Positions 33,184 through 44,334 of a DNA stretch of 64,000 nucleotides are shown here, piece by piece. The DNA comes from Mollicutes bacterium (GTDB taxonomy: Bacteria > Bacillota_I > Bacilli_A > Izemoplasmatales > Izemoplasmataceae), in assembly GCA_003568315.1 (NCBI GenBank), contig PWYL01000036.1:1-64000 (forward strand), written 5' to 3'. The position numbers were made by a program, and so were the translations under genes. The notes under the pieces were generated by a model, which saw nothing but the letters and a program-made list of their open reading frames with translations, did not search any database and was not told the origin of the DNA. How positions within the stretch are numbered: position 1 is the stretch's first letter; each line of letters starts with the position of its first letter.

Positions 33184-34259
33184 TCCCGACCCTCCTTCCG
33201 GATGGTGAATTCCAGCACGCAATAATAAGCGAGCGCGTTCACGACGGGTAGTGCCCGGGGCAGCAGGCAGGCATCGTGCCGTTTCGAGCTCTTGATAATC
33301 GTGTTTTTGCCATTCTCCATGTTGATGGAGTGTTGTTCCATGGTGATGGAAGGCGTCGGTTTGAAGGCCGTTTGGAAGATGACAGGCGCACCGGTCGAAA
33401 GACCGCCGAGAATGCCGCCGGCATCGTTCTTTGTGAATGTGACGCGAGAACCCTTGTACCGCAAGGGGTCGTTCACCTCGCTGCCCGTGCGCCGGGCGGC
33501 GGTGAACCCCAATCCGAAAGAGACCCCCTTGACACCGGGGATGGCAAAGAGCAGATGCGAAAGGAGACTTTCGAACGAATCGAAGAACGGTTCACCGAGA
33601 GCGGTGTCGTGACCGATGATGGCGGTCTCGGCGATACCGCCGACACTGTCGCCCGCTTCATGCGCTTTGCGGATTTGTTCTCGGAAACGGTCGGCATCAT
33701 CCGGATTGATAACCGGGAAATCGCTTGACAAAAGCCTATGTAATGTCTCGCTATCCGGAGGAGAATCGAGGAATGATCCCCCCTCGAGGGTATGGATCCC
33801 CTTGATGTGGGAGGCCACGGTGACACCCCGCTTGGCGAGGATCGTTTCCGAGACGGCACCCAATAGCACCAACGGGGCCGTCAACCGGCCGGAGAAATGA
33901 CCGCCGCCGCGGTGATCGGGGTTTCCCCGGGCCTTGAGATAAGCGGTGTAGTCCGCATGAGACGGACGTATGCGTCCTTTGACATATTCGGTTGCATCGG
34001 CGGCGCTGTTCTCGATGAAGAATGTGAGTGGCGCTCCCGTGGTGATGCCTTCATGGAGTCCGCTCAGGATGTCGTAGCGGTCCTTTTCCCGCCTCTTTGT
34101 GGCAAAGGGCTGCTTCGGGCGCCTTGTTTCGAGCAATTCATCGAGCCTGTCCTTCTCAATCGTGATTCCCGGGGGGAGATTGTGGATTGTGACACCCACC
34201 CCGGGACCGTGGCTCTCGCCGAAAAGACTCACTTCTATAGCTTTCCCGAATGTACTCAT
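33171..34259 (-). CDS. aroC: Chorismate synthase
   Basis: SLFGESHGPGVGVTIHNLPPGI, RPSHADYT, HRGGGHFSGRLTAPLVLLGA. Confidence 0.95.
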   Translation of the reverse strand: MSTFGKAIEVSLFGESHGPGVGVTIHNLPPGITIEKDRLDELLETRRPKQPFATKRREKDRYDILSGLHEGITTGAPLTFFIENSAADATEYVKGRIRPSHADYTAYLKARGNPDHRGGGHFSGRLTAPLVLLGAVSETILAKRGVTVASHIKGIHTLEGGSFLDSPPDSETLHRLLSSDFPVINPDDADRFREQIRKAHEAGDSVGGIAETAIIGHDTALGEPFFDSFESLLSHLLFAIPGVKGVSFGLGFTAARRTGSEVNDPLRYKGSRVTFTKNDAGGILGGLSTGAPVIFQTAFKPTPSITMEQHSINMENGKNTIIKSSKRHDACLLPRALPVVNALAYYCVLEFTIRKEGREWTR

Positions 34260-35272
34260 GAGGGGCCTCCTTTGGGAATCCTTTTCAAGAAATCATTGAA
34301 ACTCAACCGCTTCAAAAAGCCATTTCCCGGTTCTTCGACGTCGGCTAGCACATAGATATCATCTTTGCGACGTTTCTTGTCCTGGCGGAGGAAAGGTGCC
34401 AACTCTTCTTTATCGTAGGGAATGTCCTTGTCCAGACCGAAAGAGGCCAACACCTTTTCCAGATCTTTCCAAAAAGGCTTGTCTTTGGCCATGAGGCGCA
34501 TCCCGAAGGCGACACACTCCCCATGGAGGAAAGCCCCCGCATGAAGGTGTTCGAGGGCGTGAGCGATGGTGTGGCCGTAATTCAAGAGAGCGCGTCCCCC
34601 TCGGTCGCAAGGGTCATTTTCCACGATATCGCGCTTCAGTTCCACAGCTTTCTTGATCAGATGCGCATCGCGCAGCGAGACGGTTTCTCGTTTCAAACGG
34701 TCGAAAAGCCCCGCGTCTTTCAAGAGGGCGATTTTCACAATCTCCGCCATACCGCTGGCAAGTTCCCTTTCCGGGAGGCTTTCCAGGGTAGATGTATCGG
34801 CAACGACAGCCTCCGGGGTGTAGAAGGTCCCGATGGCGTTTTTAGACCGGCTCGTGTTCAAAGCGAATTTGCCCCCGACAGAGGCGTCCGCCATGGCGAT
34901 AAGACTCGTGGGCAGAAGCAACAACCGCACTCCCCGCTTGTAGGTCGCCGCCACAAAACCGGCAAGGTCGTTCACCATGCCGCCGCCCAAAGCCACGATT
35001 CTTCCCTCGCGCGGCATTTTTTCTTCTTGGAGGGCATCGATGATAAGCTCATACGTGTGAATCGTTTTGGAGGCTTCGCCGGCGGTGACCGTGAAACGGC
35101 CGCTGGACGAAAGATTTTTCTCAACGGAACGGATGAAGGAAGAGGGAATGTTCCCATCGACGATTAGGAAGGAAGGAACGTCGCTGTCCACGAGTTCATC
35201 CAGTTTGGCGAGGAGTCCTTCGCCGATATGATACGCATAGTCGCTTTGAAGTCCCTTTATGGTCGTTTTCAA
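34256..35272 (-). CDS. aroB: 3-dehydroquinate synthase
   Basis: IVALGGGMVNDLAGFVAATYKRGVRLLLLPTSLIAMADASVGGKFALN. Confidence 0.95.
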   Translation of the reverse strand: MKTTIKGLQSDYAYHIGEGLLAKLDELVDSDVPSFLIVDGNIPSSFIRSVEKNLSSSGRFTVTAGEASKTIHTYELIIDALQEEKMPREGRIVALGGGMVNDLAGFVAATYKRGVRLLLLPTSLIAMADASVGGKFALNTSRSKNAIGTFYTPEAVVADTSTLESLPERELASGMAEIVKIALLKDAGLFDRLKRETVSLRDAHLIKKAVELKRDIVENDPCDRGGRALLNYGHTIAHALEHLHAGAFLHGECVAFGMRLMAKDKPFWKDLEKVLASFGLDKDIPYDKEELAPFLRQDKKRRKDDIYVLADVEEPGNGFLKRLSFNDFLKRIPKGGPS

Positions 35273-36540
35273 GCGATATCACCTCTCTTCACGATAGAAA
35301 GGTTCGCGCCCAAAGACGCGAGGTCGCGGAAAAAGGCGGGGTAGGACTTGTGCACCGCTTCCGCATGAAGTATGTGCACGGGGCCTTTCGCCATGGTTCC
35401 CGCTATGGCCGCCAACATGACGAGACGGTGGTCGTCATGGCTCTCCACGGACGTCCCCGAAAACCTAGACACGGGTCCTCGGATACGGATGGAATCTTCT
35501 TCGACCACGATATCGACATGCAGGCTTCTCATGAGCTCCAAAATGCTTGCGACACGGTCGCTTTCCTTGTATCGCAGTCTTTTCGCGTTTTGGAGGATGC
35601 TCTCTCCTTCCGAGAACGAGGCAAGGAGCGCGAAAGCGAAAGCGAGATCGGGGTTGTCTTCGATATCGGCGATAAAAGCGGATGGGCGGGATGAACTGCT
35701 CCGGTAGCCTTCTTCCGTGTGGATGATCTTGCCCCCCGCGTCTCTGATGGTATCGATGATGCTTTTGTCCGCCTGCAAGGAGTCGCTCGCGAGCGGATGG
35801 ACTTCAACACCTGCGCTACGCAGTCCGGCGACGAGAAAGAGCGAAGCCAGCGAGTAGTCACCCTCGATGGTTGTATCACGGGGTCGGAAGACTTGTGACG
35901 GCGGTACACGGAATCCGCCGTTCTGTTTGATGATTTTGACACCGGCATCTTCGAGCGTCTTGAGGGTGAGGTTGATGTAGGGTCGGGATGTGGGGTTTTC
36001 GATGCGGAGGGTGGATGTCTTGTCTAAAAAGGGGAGAACGAATAGGAGGCCGCTTGCGAATTGGGAGCCGAAACTGCCGTCGATCACGATGTCTCCCCCC
36101 GAGAGACCCGGACGGACGACGAGCATCCGGCCATCCCTCTCCAGGGATTCCGGGAAGAGCTCGACATAAGGTTTAAGAGGTCTATTGGCCAATGATTCGT
36201 CCATTTGGAAGGTGACATCGCCCCCCGTCAGCATCGCCAGGGGAATGGCGAAGCGCAAGGAAGAAGCCGAGGCTTTGACATCTATGGGTCTTTTCGGGGG
36301 TCGCGGGCGACCGACACCCTTCACACGCAGTCGGCCGTCCTTGATTTTCCATGAGGCGCCGAAGGCCTTCAAGACGTTGAGGGTGGCCAGGATGTCGTCG
36401 CTTTCCACAAACGGGAAGATGACACTCGTCCCACGGGACAACAATGCCGAAAAGAGCGCCCGGTGCAACAGGCTTTTCGAGGGAGGGACACGGACGCGTC
36501 CCTGGAGTCTGGATGGGTGGACGAACACATCGTACGCCAT
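35269..36540 (-). CDS. aroA: 3-phosphoshikimate 1-carboxyvinyltransferase (EPSP synthase)
   Basis: RVRVPPSKSLLHRALFSALL, FGSQFASGLLFVLP, RYKESDRVASI, SHDDHRLVM. Confidence 0.95.
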   Translation of the reverse strand: MAYDVFVHPSRLQGRVRVPPSKSLLHRALFSALLSRGTSVIFPFVESDDILATLNVLKAFGASWKIKDGRLRVKGVGRPRPPKRPIDVKASASSLRFAIPLAMLTGGDVTFQMDESLANRPLKPYVELFPESLERDGRMLVVRPGLSGGDIVIDGSFGSQFASGLLFVLPFLDKTSTLRIENPTSRPYINLTLKTLEDAGVKIIKQNGGFRVPPSQVFRPRDTTIEGDYSLASLFLVAGLRSAGVEVHPLASDSLQADKSIIDTIRDAGGKIIHTEEGYRSSSSRPSAFIADIEDNPDLAFAFALLASFSEGESILQNAKRLRYKESDRVASILELMRSLHVDIVVEEDSIRIRGPVSRFSGTSVESHDDHRLVMLAAIAGTMAKGPVHILHAEAVHKSYPAFFRDLASLGANLSIVKRGDIA

Positions 36541-36629
36541 GGATGATCCCTTCTTTCACCAGCCGTCTTCTTGGTTTCATTATACACCAAGGGAACCTTG
36601 AGAGATAGGGGCGGGACGGCAACGAGTTG

Positions 36630-36658
36630 TTGAATTTGCACATCTTTTGTGTGATAAT
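36630..36658 (+). promoter_or_regulatory. Sigma-A-type promoter of fhs
   Basis: TTGAAT-17 bp-GATAAT with extended TGTG upstream of -10. Confidence 0.7.
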
Positions 36659-36714
36659 AGAAAAAGAGTGATTTAGAAAGCGTATACATATTCTCATTAA
36701 TGGAGGTACGACCC

Positions 36715-38388
36715 ATGGTCAACAATGATTTGAAAATCGCACAACAAGCCTCGATGAAAGACATCGGCGAAATCGCCGAACAGATCGGTCTTGAAGAGAA
36801 GGACATCGAGCGTTACGGCAACTACAAGGCCAAAGTCAAACTCGAGGCGCTGGAACGCCACAAGCACAAAAAGGACGGGAAAGTGATACTGGTCTCGGCC
36901 ATCACCCCGACCCCCGCCGGCGAAGGGAAGTCCACGACGACCGTCGGATTGGGGCAAGCCTTCGGCAAACTGGGAAAAAACGCCATCATCGCCCTCAGAG
37001 AACCCTCTTTCGGCCCTGTCATGGGCGTAAAGGGCGGTGCCGCCGGCGGCGGCCACGCCCAAGTCGTGCCGATGGAAGACATCAATCTGCATTTCACCGG
37101 TGACATCCACGCCGTGACCACGGCCACGAACGCTATTGCAGCCATGATTGACAACCACATCCATCAAGGGAACGATTTGAACATCGACCCCCGCCGCATC
37201 ACATGGAAACGCGCCCTCGACATGAACGACCGCGCCTTGCGCCAAGTCGTCGTGGGTCTCGGTGGTGTGGGCAACTCCATTCCCCGCGAAGACGGCTTCA
37301 ACATCAGCGTCGCTTCCGAAATCATGGCGGTGCTCTGTCTCGCCCGCGACATCCATGACTTGAAAGAGCGCATCCGTCGCATCGTCATCGCCAACACCTA
37401 CGACCGCAAGGTCGTCACCGTCGGCGATCTCGGTGCCGAAGGCGCCGTCACCCTCATTCTCCGCGATGCCGTCAAACCGAATCTCGTACAGACTCTAGAA
37501 AACACTCCGGCCCTCATGCATGGTGGACCGTTCGCCAACATCGCCCACGGATGCAACAGCATCATCGCCACCAACATGGGACGGAAGCTCGCCGACTACT
37601 GCATCACCGAAGCGGGCTTCGGGGTGGACCTCGGTGCTGAGAAGTTCTGCAATATCAAGAGTCGCCAGGCCGGCTTCGAGCCGAGCGCCGTGGTAATCGT
37701 CGCCACGATCCGCGCTTTGAAAATGCATGGCGGCGTGAAGAAGGCCAGCCTCGGCGAAGAGAACGTCGAAGCCCTGAAAAAGGGCATAGAGAACCTCGAG
37801 AAACACATCGAGACCATGCAAGCCTTCAACCTTCCCCATGTCGTCGCCATCAACCCCTTCGTCAACGACACCGATGAAGAAATCAAGGCTCTCACCGAAT
37901 GGCTCGAAGAGAACGACCATCCCTATTCGCTCAGCGAAGTCTGGGCGAAAGGCGGCGAAGGAGCCGTCGATCTCGCCGAAAAGGTCCTCGCCCGTATCGA
38001 AGGGAACACCCGGAAATTCAAACGCTTCTATGAAGATGACGACTCGCTCGAAAAGAAGATCGAATCCATCGCCAAGACGGCCTATGGCGCCAAAGATGTC
38101 AACTATACCAAGAAAGCGAAAAACCAGCTGCGCCGCTACAAGCGTGAAGGTTGGGACAATCTTCAGGTGTGCATGGCGAAGACCCAGCTTTCGTTGTCGG
38201 ATGATCCCAAGGAGCAGGGACGTCCCCGTGACTTCACCATCACCGTCCGCGAATTGAGCCCCTCCATCGGTGCCGGCTTCATTGTCGCGCTCACCGGTGA
38301 CATGATGACCATGCCCGGCCTACCCAAGCGGCCGGCGGCCATGGACATGGATATCGACGACGAAGGGAACGCCAAAGGTCTCTTCTGA
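36715..38388 (+). CDS. fhs: Formate--tetrahydrofolate ligase
   Basis: [60 protein letters not shown]. Confidence 0.97.
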   Translation: MVNNDLKIAQQASMKDIGEIAEQIGLEEKDIERYGNYKAKVKLEALERHKHKKDGKVILVSAITPTPAGEGKSTTTVGLGQAFGKLGKNAIIALREPSFGPVMGVKGGAAGGGHAQVVPMEDINLHFTGDIHAVTTATNAIAAMIDNHIHQGNDLNIDPRRITWKRALDMNDRALRQVVVGLGGVGNSIPREDGFNISVASEIMAVLCLARDIHDLKERIRRIVIANTYDRKVVTVGDLGAEGAVTLILRDAVKPNLVQTLENTPALMHGGPFANIAHGCNSIIATNMGRKLADYCITEAGFGVDLGAEKFCNIKSRQAGFEPSAVVIVATIRALKMHGGVKKASLGEENVEALKKGIENLEKHIETMQAFNLPHVVAINPFVNDTDEEIKALTEWLEENDHPYSLSEVWAKGGEGAVDLAEKVLARIEGNTRKFKRFYEDDDSLEKKIESIAKTAYGAKDVNYTKKAKNQLRRYKREGWDNLQVCMAKTQLSLSDDPKEQGRPRDFTITVRELSPSIGAGFIVALTGDMMTMPGLPKRPAAMDMDIDDEGNAKGLF

Positions 38389-38408
38389 GTCTTATGGGAG
38401 ATGATACC

Positions 38409-39902
38409 ATGAACGGATTCGACCGTTTCAAAGAACTCCAGAAGAAACAGAAGGCATATCAACTCGTCTTGGGAATCGCCTCGTGGGATTCGAACACCGA
38501 AGCCCCCAAGGCGTGCTTCCCCTATCGTTCGGAGATGCTTTCTCTCATCAGCGGTGAATACTACGCCCTTTCGACTTCCGAGGAGTACCAAGAGATCGTC
38601 AACGCACTCCATCAAGACCCGGAAGATCTGAGTGAGATCCAAAAGAAGGAAATCCGCAAGGCGAAAAAAGATATAGACAAGATCCTCCCTATTCCCCGGG
38701 AAGACTATGTGGAATACTCCCGACTCGTGAACCTCTCCCAGCGGGAGTGGGAAGAAGCGAAAGCGAAAGATGATTACGACCACTTCAAGCCGTATCTCGA
38801 AAAAATCATCGGTTTCCGGAAGAAGATGGCACACCAAAGGGACCCCGACGCACATCCCTACAATGTGTTCCTCGACGACTTCGAGGAAGGGATGGACATG
38901 GAAAAATACGACGGGTTCTTCCGCATCGTGAAGGAAGAAATCGCTCCTTTCGCGAAAGAGGTTCTCGCCGTGAAGGACGAAAAACCCCCTGAATTCATGG
39001 TGGCGACATACCCGCGAGACAAGCAGAAACAGTTCGTCGAATACCTCATGGATGTTCTCGCTTTCGACAAGAACCGGGGTCTTCTCAAGGAGAGTGTCCA
39101 CCCCTTCACCTGGAACACCCACTCGAAGGATGTCCGTTTCACGGTCCGTTACCTCGAGAACTATCTCTTCTCATCGGTCTTCGCGGCCATTCACGAACTC
39201 GGCCACGCCCTCTACGAACAACAAGTCGACGAGATGTTCGACATGACGAACCTGAAGAGCGGTGCTTCCATGGGTATGCACGAATCGCAGTCGCGTTTCT
39301 ACGAGAACGTCGTCGGAAGGAGTCTTCCCTTCTGGGAGGCCCATCTTCCCAAACTGAAGAAGTTGTTCCCGCGCCAGCTCAAAGGGGTGGATGCGGAAGA
39401 GTTCTTCCGCGCCGCCAATCGTGTCGACGAGACCTTCATCCGGGTCGAGGCCGATGAACTGACCTATCCCTTGCACATTCTCATCCGCTATGAGATTGAA
39501 CGGATGATCTTCGAGGGGCAAATCGATGTCGATGACCTTCCCGCCATCTGGAACAAGAAGATGAAACAGTACTTGAACCTCGATGTCGAAAAGCCGAGCC
39601 AAGGCATCCTCCAGGATGTGCACTGGAGCACGGGCATGTTCGGCTATTTTCCGACCTATGCGCTCGGAAGCGCCTATGCGGCCCAGATCTACTACACGAT
39701 CAAAGAGGAGCTCGATTTCGAAAGACTCGTCCGCGAGGACGATATCGCCGAAATCAACCGCTTCCTCAAGGAGAAAGTGCATTGTTACGGGAAATCGAAG
39801 ACACCGGAAGAAATTCTCGTCGCCTTGACGGGAGAACCTTTCAATCCGCAATATTATGCACGTTATCTCAAAGAGAAATACCGCGATATCTATTTGAAAT
39901 GA
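38409..39902 (+). CDS. M32 family metallocarboxypeptidase
   Basis: AIHELGHALYEQQ (HExxH), HESQSRFYENVVGRS, DELTYPLHILIRYEIE. Confidence 0.93.
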   Translation: MNGFDRFKELQKKQKAYQLVLGIASWDSNTEAPKACFPYRSEMLSLISGEYYALSTSEEYQEIVNALHQDPEDLSEIQKKEIRKAKKDIDKILPIPREDYVEYSRLVNLSQREWEEAKAKDDYDHFKPYLEKIIGFRKKMAHQRDPDAHPYNVFLDDFEEGMDMEKYDGFFRIVKEEIAPFAKEVLAVKDEKPPEFMVATYPRDKQKQFVEYLMDVLAFDKNRGLLKESVHPFTWNTHSKDVRFTVRYLENYLFSSVFAAIHELGHALYEQQVDEMFDMTNLKSGASMGMHESQSRFYENVVGRSLPFWEAHLPKLKKLFPRQLKGVDAEEFFRAANRVDETFIRVEADELTYPLHILIRYEIERMIFEGQIDVDDLPAIWNKKMKQYLNLDVEKPSQGILQDVHWSTGMFGYFPTYALGSAYAAQIYYTIKEELDFERLVREDDIAEINRFLKEKVHCYGKSKTPEEILVALTGEPFNPQYYARYLKEKYRDIYLK

Positions 39903-39914
39903 GGAGGTTTCTTC

Positions 39915-40436
39915 ATGGTTGACGAATATCACGAAGGTTTTCATGAACATGCCGAAGATTTCCTGCGCCAGCTTCCCAAAGGTGTGTTCATCACCACCAA
40001 GGACGCTGACGGCAGGGTGAACACGATGACCATCGCCTGGGGACACATCGGTGTCATCTGGGGGCGGCCCGTCTTCATCGCCTATGTCCGGTATTCACGT
40101 TATACCTATGACCTTTTGGTCAATGCCGAGGACTACACGATCAACGTTCCGAAGGAAGGCACCATGAAAAAGGAACTCGCCCTTTGCGGAACGAAGTCCG
40201 GACGTGACATCGACAAGTTCGAAAAGGCTTCACTGAAGCTCGCTCCGGCACGGAAGGTCCAAAGTCCCATCATCGCCGAGTGCGCTCTGCAGTATGAATG
40301 CAAGATGCTCTACACCCAGACACAGGAACCGGCACTGATTGACGACAAAGTCAAAGAACGCTACTATCCCACACACGACACCCACATCATGTTCTTCGGG
40401 GAGATCGTGGATTCGTATCTGACGGAAGGAGATTGA
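39915..40436 (+). CDS. Flavin reductase-like (FMN-binding) protein
   Basis: FITTKDADGRVNTMTIAWGHIGVIWGRPVFIAYVRYSRYTYDLL. Confidence 0.8.
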   Translation: MVDEYHEGFHEHAEDFLRQLPKGVFITTKDADGRVNTMTIAWGHIGVIWGRPVFIAYVRYSRYTYDLLVNAEDYTINVPKEGTMKKELALCGTKSGRDIDKFEKASLKLAPARKVQSPIIAECALQYECKMLYTQTQEPALIDDKVKERYYPTHDTHIMFFGEIVDSYLTEGD

Positions 40437-40437
40437 A

Positions 40438-41298
40438 ATGGCAGCCAACATCATCGACGGAAAAAAACTCTCAAAAGACATCCGCAACAACGTGAAAGAA
40501 CGTGTCGCTTCTTACAAGGAGAAATACGACAAGGTGCCCCACCTCGTCGTGGTTCTCGTCGGCGACAATCCCGCGAGCGTTTCCTATGTGACAAGAAAGA
40601 AACGTGATTGCGAGCGCGCCGGCATGAAAAGCACCATCATCCGCAAAGACACCTCGATCACCGAAGAGGAACTCGTCGCCCTGATCGAGGAATTGAACGA
40701 CGATAAGGACGTCCACGGCCTGCTCGTGCAGCTTCCGCTTCCCGACCACATCGACAAGAACCTCGTGATCAGGACCATAAGGAAAGACAAGGATGTGGAC
40801 GGTTTCCACCCCTTGAACATCGCCGCAATCCATACCGGGGAGAAAGGCATCGTGCCCGCGACCCCGAAAGGTGTCATGACCATGATCGAGAACGCCGGTA
40901 TCGATGTCACGGGTATGGACGCGCTTGTCATCGGTACCAGCAACATCGCCGGAAAACCCATCGGCATGCTGCTTGTGGATGCGAAAGCGACCGTGACCTA
41001 TGCACATTCGAAAACACGCGATCTGAAAAAACACGCACAAGAAGCGGACCTCATCGTCAGCGCCGCCGGTGTCGTCAACCTCGTCACAGCCGACATGGTC
41101 AAAGACGGCGTCATCATCATCGATGTCGGCATCAACCGCGTCGAGGGCAAACTGGTCGGTGATGTGGACTATGAGGGCCTTTTGGATAAAGCCTCCCACA
41201 TCACCCCCGTACCCGGGGGTGTGGGTCCGATGACCATCGCTTCGCTACTCGAGAACACCCTGGAATGTTTCGAGGATCTCGAAGGCATACGGGAATGA
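40438..41298 (+). CDS. folD: Methylenetetrahydrofolate dehydrogenase/cyclohydrolase
   Basis: VVLVGDNPASVSYVTRKKRDCERAGM, VHGLLVQLPLPDHI, DVDGFHPLN, TPVPGGVGPMTIASLLENT. Confidence 0.95.
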   Translation: MAANIIDGKKLSKDIRNNVKERVASYKEKYDKVPHLVVVLVGDNPASVSYVTRKKRDCERAGMKSTIIRKDTSITEEELVALIEELNDDKDVHGLLVQLPLPDHIDKNLVIRTIRKDKDVDGFHPLNIAAIHTGEKGIVPATPKGVMTMIENAGIDVTGMDALVIGTSNIAGKPIGMLLVDAKATVTYAHSKTRDLKKHAQEADLIVSAAGVVNLVTADMVKDGVIIIDVGINRVEGKLVGDVDYEGLLDKASHITPVPGGVGPMTIASLLENTLECFEDLEGIRE

Positions 41299-41378
41299 AG
41301 TGAGTCGGCAGCGACTCGCTTTTCCTCTTTTGGACCCGGTAGATGCCATAATGAAGGTGAGAGGGGAGGATTTCGCCC

Positions 41379-42044
41379 ATGCGGGTATGCAAATGGCTGA
41401 TCTGGATCACCGCGCCGATCGTCATCATCATGATCGGAGCCTCTCTCCTCACGAGTCACACCTACATGTGGATTTCCGAAGGTCGCTATGCGACTCATGA
41501 GGATATCGATTACGATTACACCCATGTCAGCCGGAAATTGATCGATTATCTCAACTACCGCCACGACGATTTGACCTTCGGCGCTCATGAGGATGACGAG
41601 CATCCGATCATGAGCGAGGCGGAAATCCACCATATGGAGGATGTACGCGATGTCTACACCCTTCTCCGGATTATCGCGGGTGTGAGTCTTGTCATCCTCT
41701 TGACAGCGAGCATCTTCCTCTATCAAAAAGACAAGAGAACGTTCTATGAGGCCTATCGCGACATCTTCTATTTTCCTGCCTTCTTCGGCGCTTTCGTCGG
41801 TGGTTGGTTCTTGATCGATTTCAATCGCGCATTCGATGTCTTCCACCGCATATTCTTCGAAGAAGGGACTTGGAGATTCGGTGGCGAAGGTGAAGAGACG
41901 CTCATCACCTTGGTTCCCGAGAGTTTCTGGCTCATGAGCGGACTGCTCGTGATCGGATTCTTGATTCTCGTCATCTCATTTTCTATGTTTATGAACCATC
42001 GTTTCATGAAACCACGCATTCCAAACGAAGGAGGACCATCATGA
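41379..42044 (+). CDS. TIGR01906/DUF1461-like integral membrane protein
   Basis: Multi-pass TM with large extracytoplasmic loop; [41 protein letters not shown]. Confidence 0.75.
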   Translation: MRVCKWLIWITAPIVIIMIGASLLTSHTYMWISEGRYATHEDIDYDYTHVSRKLIDYLNYRHDDLTFGAHEDDEHPIMSEAEIHHMEDVRDVYTLLRIIAGVSLVILLTASIFLYQKDKRTFYEAYRDIFYFPAFFGAFVGGWFLIDFNRAFDVFHRIFFEEGTWRFGGEGEETLITLVPESFWLMSGLLVIGFLILVISFSMFMNHRFMKPRIPNEGGPS

Positions 42045-43288
42045 TGAAGTCATTGCAAGAGCAAGACCGGGAGCTCTATGATGCCATTCATGCCGAGAAG
42101 GAAAGGCAAGAGGGGCATCTCGAGCTCATCGCCAGCGAGAATTTCGTCTCGGAAGCCGTACTCGAAGCTGACGGCAGCATCCTCACCAACAAATACGCCG
42201 AAGGCTACCCGAAGAAACGCTACTACGGAGGATGCGAACATGTCGACACGGTCGAGAACCTCGCCCGCGACAGGCTGAAAGAACTTTTCCACGTCAAATA
42301 CGTGAATGTCCAGGCGCATTCGGGATCCACCGCCAACATGGGGGCCTATCGTGCCGTCTTGAAACATGGAGCGAAAGTCCTCGGCATGAGCCTAGACCAT
42401 GGTGGGCATCTCACCCACGGACACCCCTTGAATTTCAGCGGCATCGACTACGAGTTTCAAAGCTACGGTGTCAGTGACGAAAACGAGACCATCGACTACG
42501 ACGATGTTTTACGCAAAGCCGAGTCGTTCAAGCCCGACCTCATCGTTGCCGGTGCGAGCGCCTATCCCCGGGAGATCGATTTCAAGCGGTTCAAGGAGAT
42601 CGCCGACCGAGTCGGTGCCCGGCTCATGGTCGACATGGCGCATATCGCCGGTCTTGTGGCCGCGGACTTACATCAGAATCCCTGCGAGTATGCCGATATC
42701 GTGACCTCGACGACGCACAAGACGTTGCGCGGACCGCGAGGCGGCATCATCATGACGAACGACAAAGAAATCTACAAAGAAATCAACAAGACCGTCTTCC
42801 CCGGCATCCAGGGTGGTCCCCTCATGCATATCATCGCCGCCAAGGCGGCCGCGTTCAAGGAAGCTCTGACTCCGGGTTTCAAAGACTACCAGCGACGTGT
42901 GATTGAAAACGCCAAAGCGTTGGCCGACGAATTGCAACGACTCGGCTTCAAAGTCATAAGCGGCGGCACGGACACCCACCTCGTCCTCGTCGAGGTCAAG
43001 AGTCTGACGGGACTCACTGGCAAGAAGGCCGAACAGGTCCTCGAACACGTGAACATAACCTGCAACAAGAACACGGTGCCGAACGACCCGGAAAAGCCCT
43101 TCATCACAAGCGGCATCCGCCTCGGCAGCCCGGCTCTCACCACCCGCGGATTCACCAAGGACGCCATGCGTATCGTCGCGGGACTCATCAAGAAAACGCT
43201 CATGAACCCTGAAGACGAAGAGGCGCTGGACGAAGTGCGCGATGAGGTCGCCAAGCTGACCGGGACCTATCCCTTGTACAAAGCATGA
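42041..43288 (+). CDS. glyA: Serine hydroxymethyltransferase
   Basis: [60 protein letters not shown]. Confidence 0.97.
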   Translation: MMKSLQEQDRELYDAIHAEKERQEGHLELIASENFVSEAVLEADGSILTNKYAEGYPKKRYYGGCEHVDTVENLARDRLKELFHVKYVNVQAHSGSTANMGAYRAVLKHGAKVLGMSLDHGGHLTHGHPLNFSGIDYEFQSYGVSDENETIDYDDVLRKAESFKPDLIVAGASAYPREIDFKRFKEIADRVGARLMVDMAHIAGLVAADLHQNPCEYADIVTSTTHKTLRGPRGGIIMTNDKEIYKEINKTVFPGIQGGPLMHIIAAKAAAFKEALTPGFKDYQRRVIENAKALADELQRLGFKVISGGTDTHLVLVEVKSLTGLTGKKAEQVLEHVNITCNKNTVPNDPEKPFITSGIRLGSPALTTRGFTKDAMRIVAGLIKKTLMNPEDEEALDEVRDEVAKLTGTYPLYKA

Positions 43289-43295
43289 CGATTAC

Positions 43296-43341
43296 CCCGC
43301 ACAAAAACACCTCCGGCCGGTCCGGAGGTGTTTTGTGCGGG
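43296..43341. terminator. Long terminator between glyA and hslO
   Basis: CCCGCACAAAAACACCTCCGG / CCGGAGGTGTTTTGTGCGGG, about 20 bp with one bulge. Confidence 0.75.
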
Positions 43342-43354
43342 AGGTTTCAAAGAA

Positions 43355-44230
43355 TCACTTCTTCTGCGCAGTATCGATGAGTCTTTGCACGTCGTTCTCA
43401 CCGAAATGGTATTTGGTCTTGCAAAAGTGACAGACGGTCTCGATGCCCTTGTCCTTCTCGAGGAGGTCTCGCAGTTGTTCGTCGCCGAGCGATATCAAGC
43501 CCCGTTCGAATTTTTCCCTGTCGCAATCGCAATGGTATCTGAGCGGCATGGTGTGGAGGAGTTCGTGGTCTTTTCCGGCGATGCGGGCGATGATATCTTC
43601 GGGCTTGTAGCCTTCCTCGAGAAGTTCCGTCATCGGCGGCAGGCTCTCCAGCCGCTTCTCGATCCGGTTCACCGTCTCTTCTTTGCATCCGGGCATGCGT
43701 TGAAGGATGAAACCGCCGGCGTTCAGGACGGAATTGTCTTCGTCAATCCGCACACCCAAGGCGACGGCCGAAGGAATCTGCTCGCTCGCGCTGAAGTAAT
43801 AGGCGAAATCGGTGGCGATCTCTCCCGTTTGCAGTTCGACACTGCCGGTGAAGATGTCGCGGACCTTCAAATCCTTGGTCACATGCAGTTTGCCTTGACC
43901 GACCGCTTGGCTGACGGGAAGATTGCCCGAAGAATGCTGCATGAACACATGGGGATTCCCGACGTAACCCCGCACTTCCCCCTTGGCGTTCGTGGTGGCG
44001 ACCATACCTTCGAGGGGACCGTCCGCATCGATCCGGACGGTCAGTTCATGGTCATGTTGGTACATCGCCCCCATGATGATACTGCCGGTGAGGAACCTTC
44101 CGAGCGCCACGGCGCTCGTCGGCCAGAGGTCGTGGGTTTTTTGCGCTTCATAGACGAGTTTCGTCGTGTCCGCCGCATAGAGACGGACCGTGCCGTCGAA
44201 GGCGTAGGCCTTCGCGAGATAGTCCTTCAT
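43355..44230 (-). CDS. hslO: Hsp33 redox-regulated chaperone
   Basis: YLAKAYAFDGTVRLYAADTT, YHCDCDREKFERGL and CHFCKTKYHF (CxC...CxxC). Confidence 0.95.
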   Translation of the reverse strand: MKDYLAKAYAFDGTVRLYAADTTKLVYEAQKTHDLWPTSAVALGRFLTGSIIMGAMYQHDHELTVRIDADGPLEGMVATTNAKGEVRGYVGNPHVFMQHSSGNLPVSQAVGQGKLHVTKDLKVRDIFTGSVELQTGEIATDFAYYFSASEQIPSAVALGVRIDEDNSVLNAGGFILQRMPGCKEETVNRIEKRLESLPPMTELLEEGYKPEDIIARIAGKDHELLHTMPLRYHCDCDREKFERGLISLGDEQLRDLLEKDKGIETVCHFCKTKYHFGENDVQRLIDTAQKK

Positions 44231-44334
44231 CGTGATCACCCGGCTCATTATAACATGTGGAGATGGAAATAGAAATGTGTTGCGGTATGGGGGATTCTAT
44301 GGCAGAATATCCGTGATTCCGGAGAGTGATCGAG

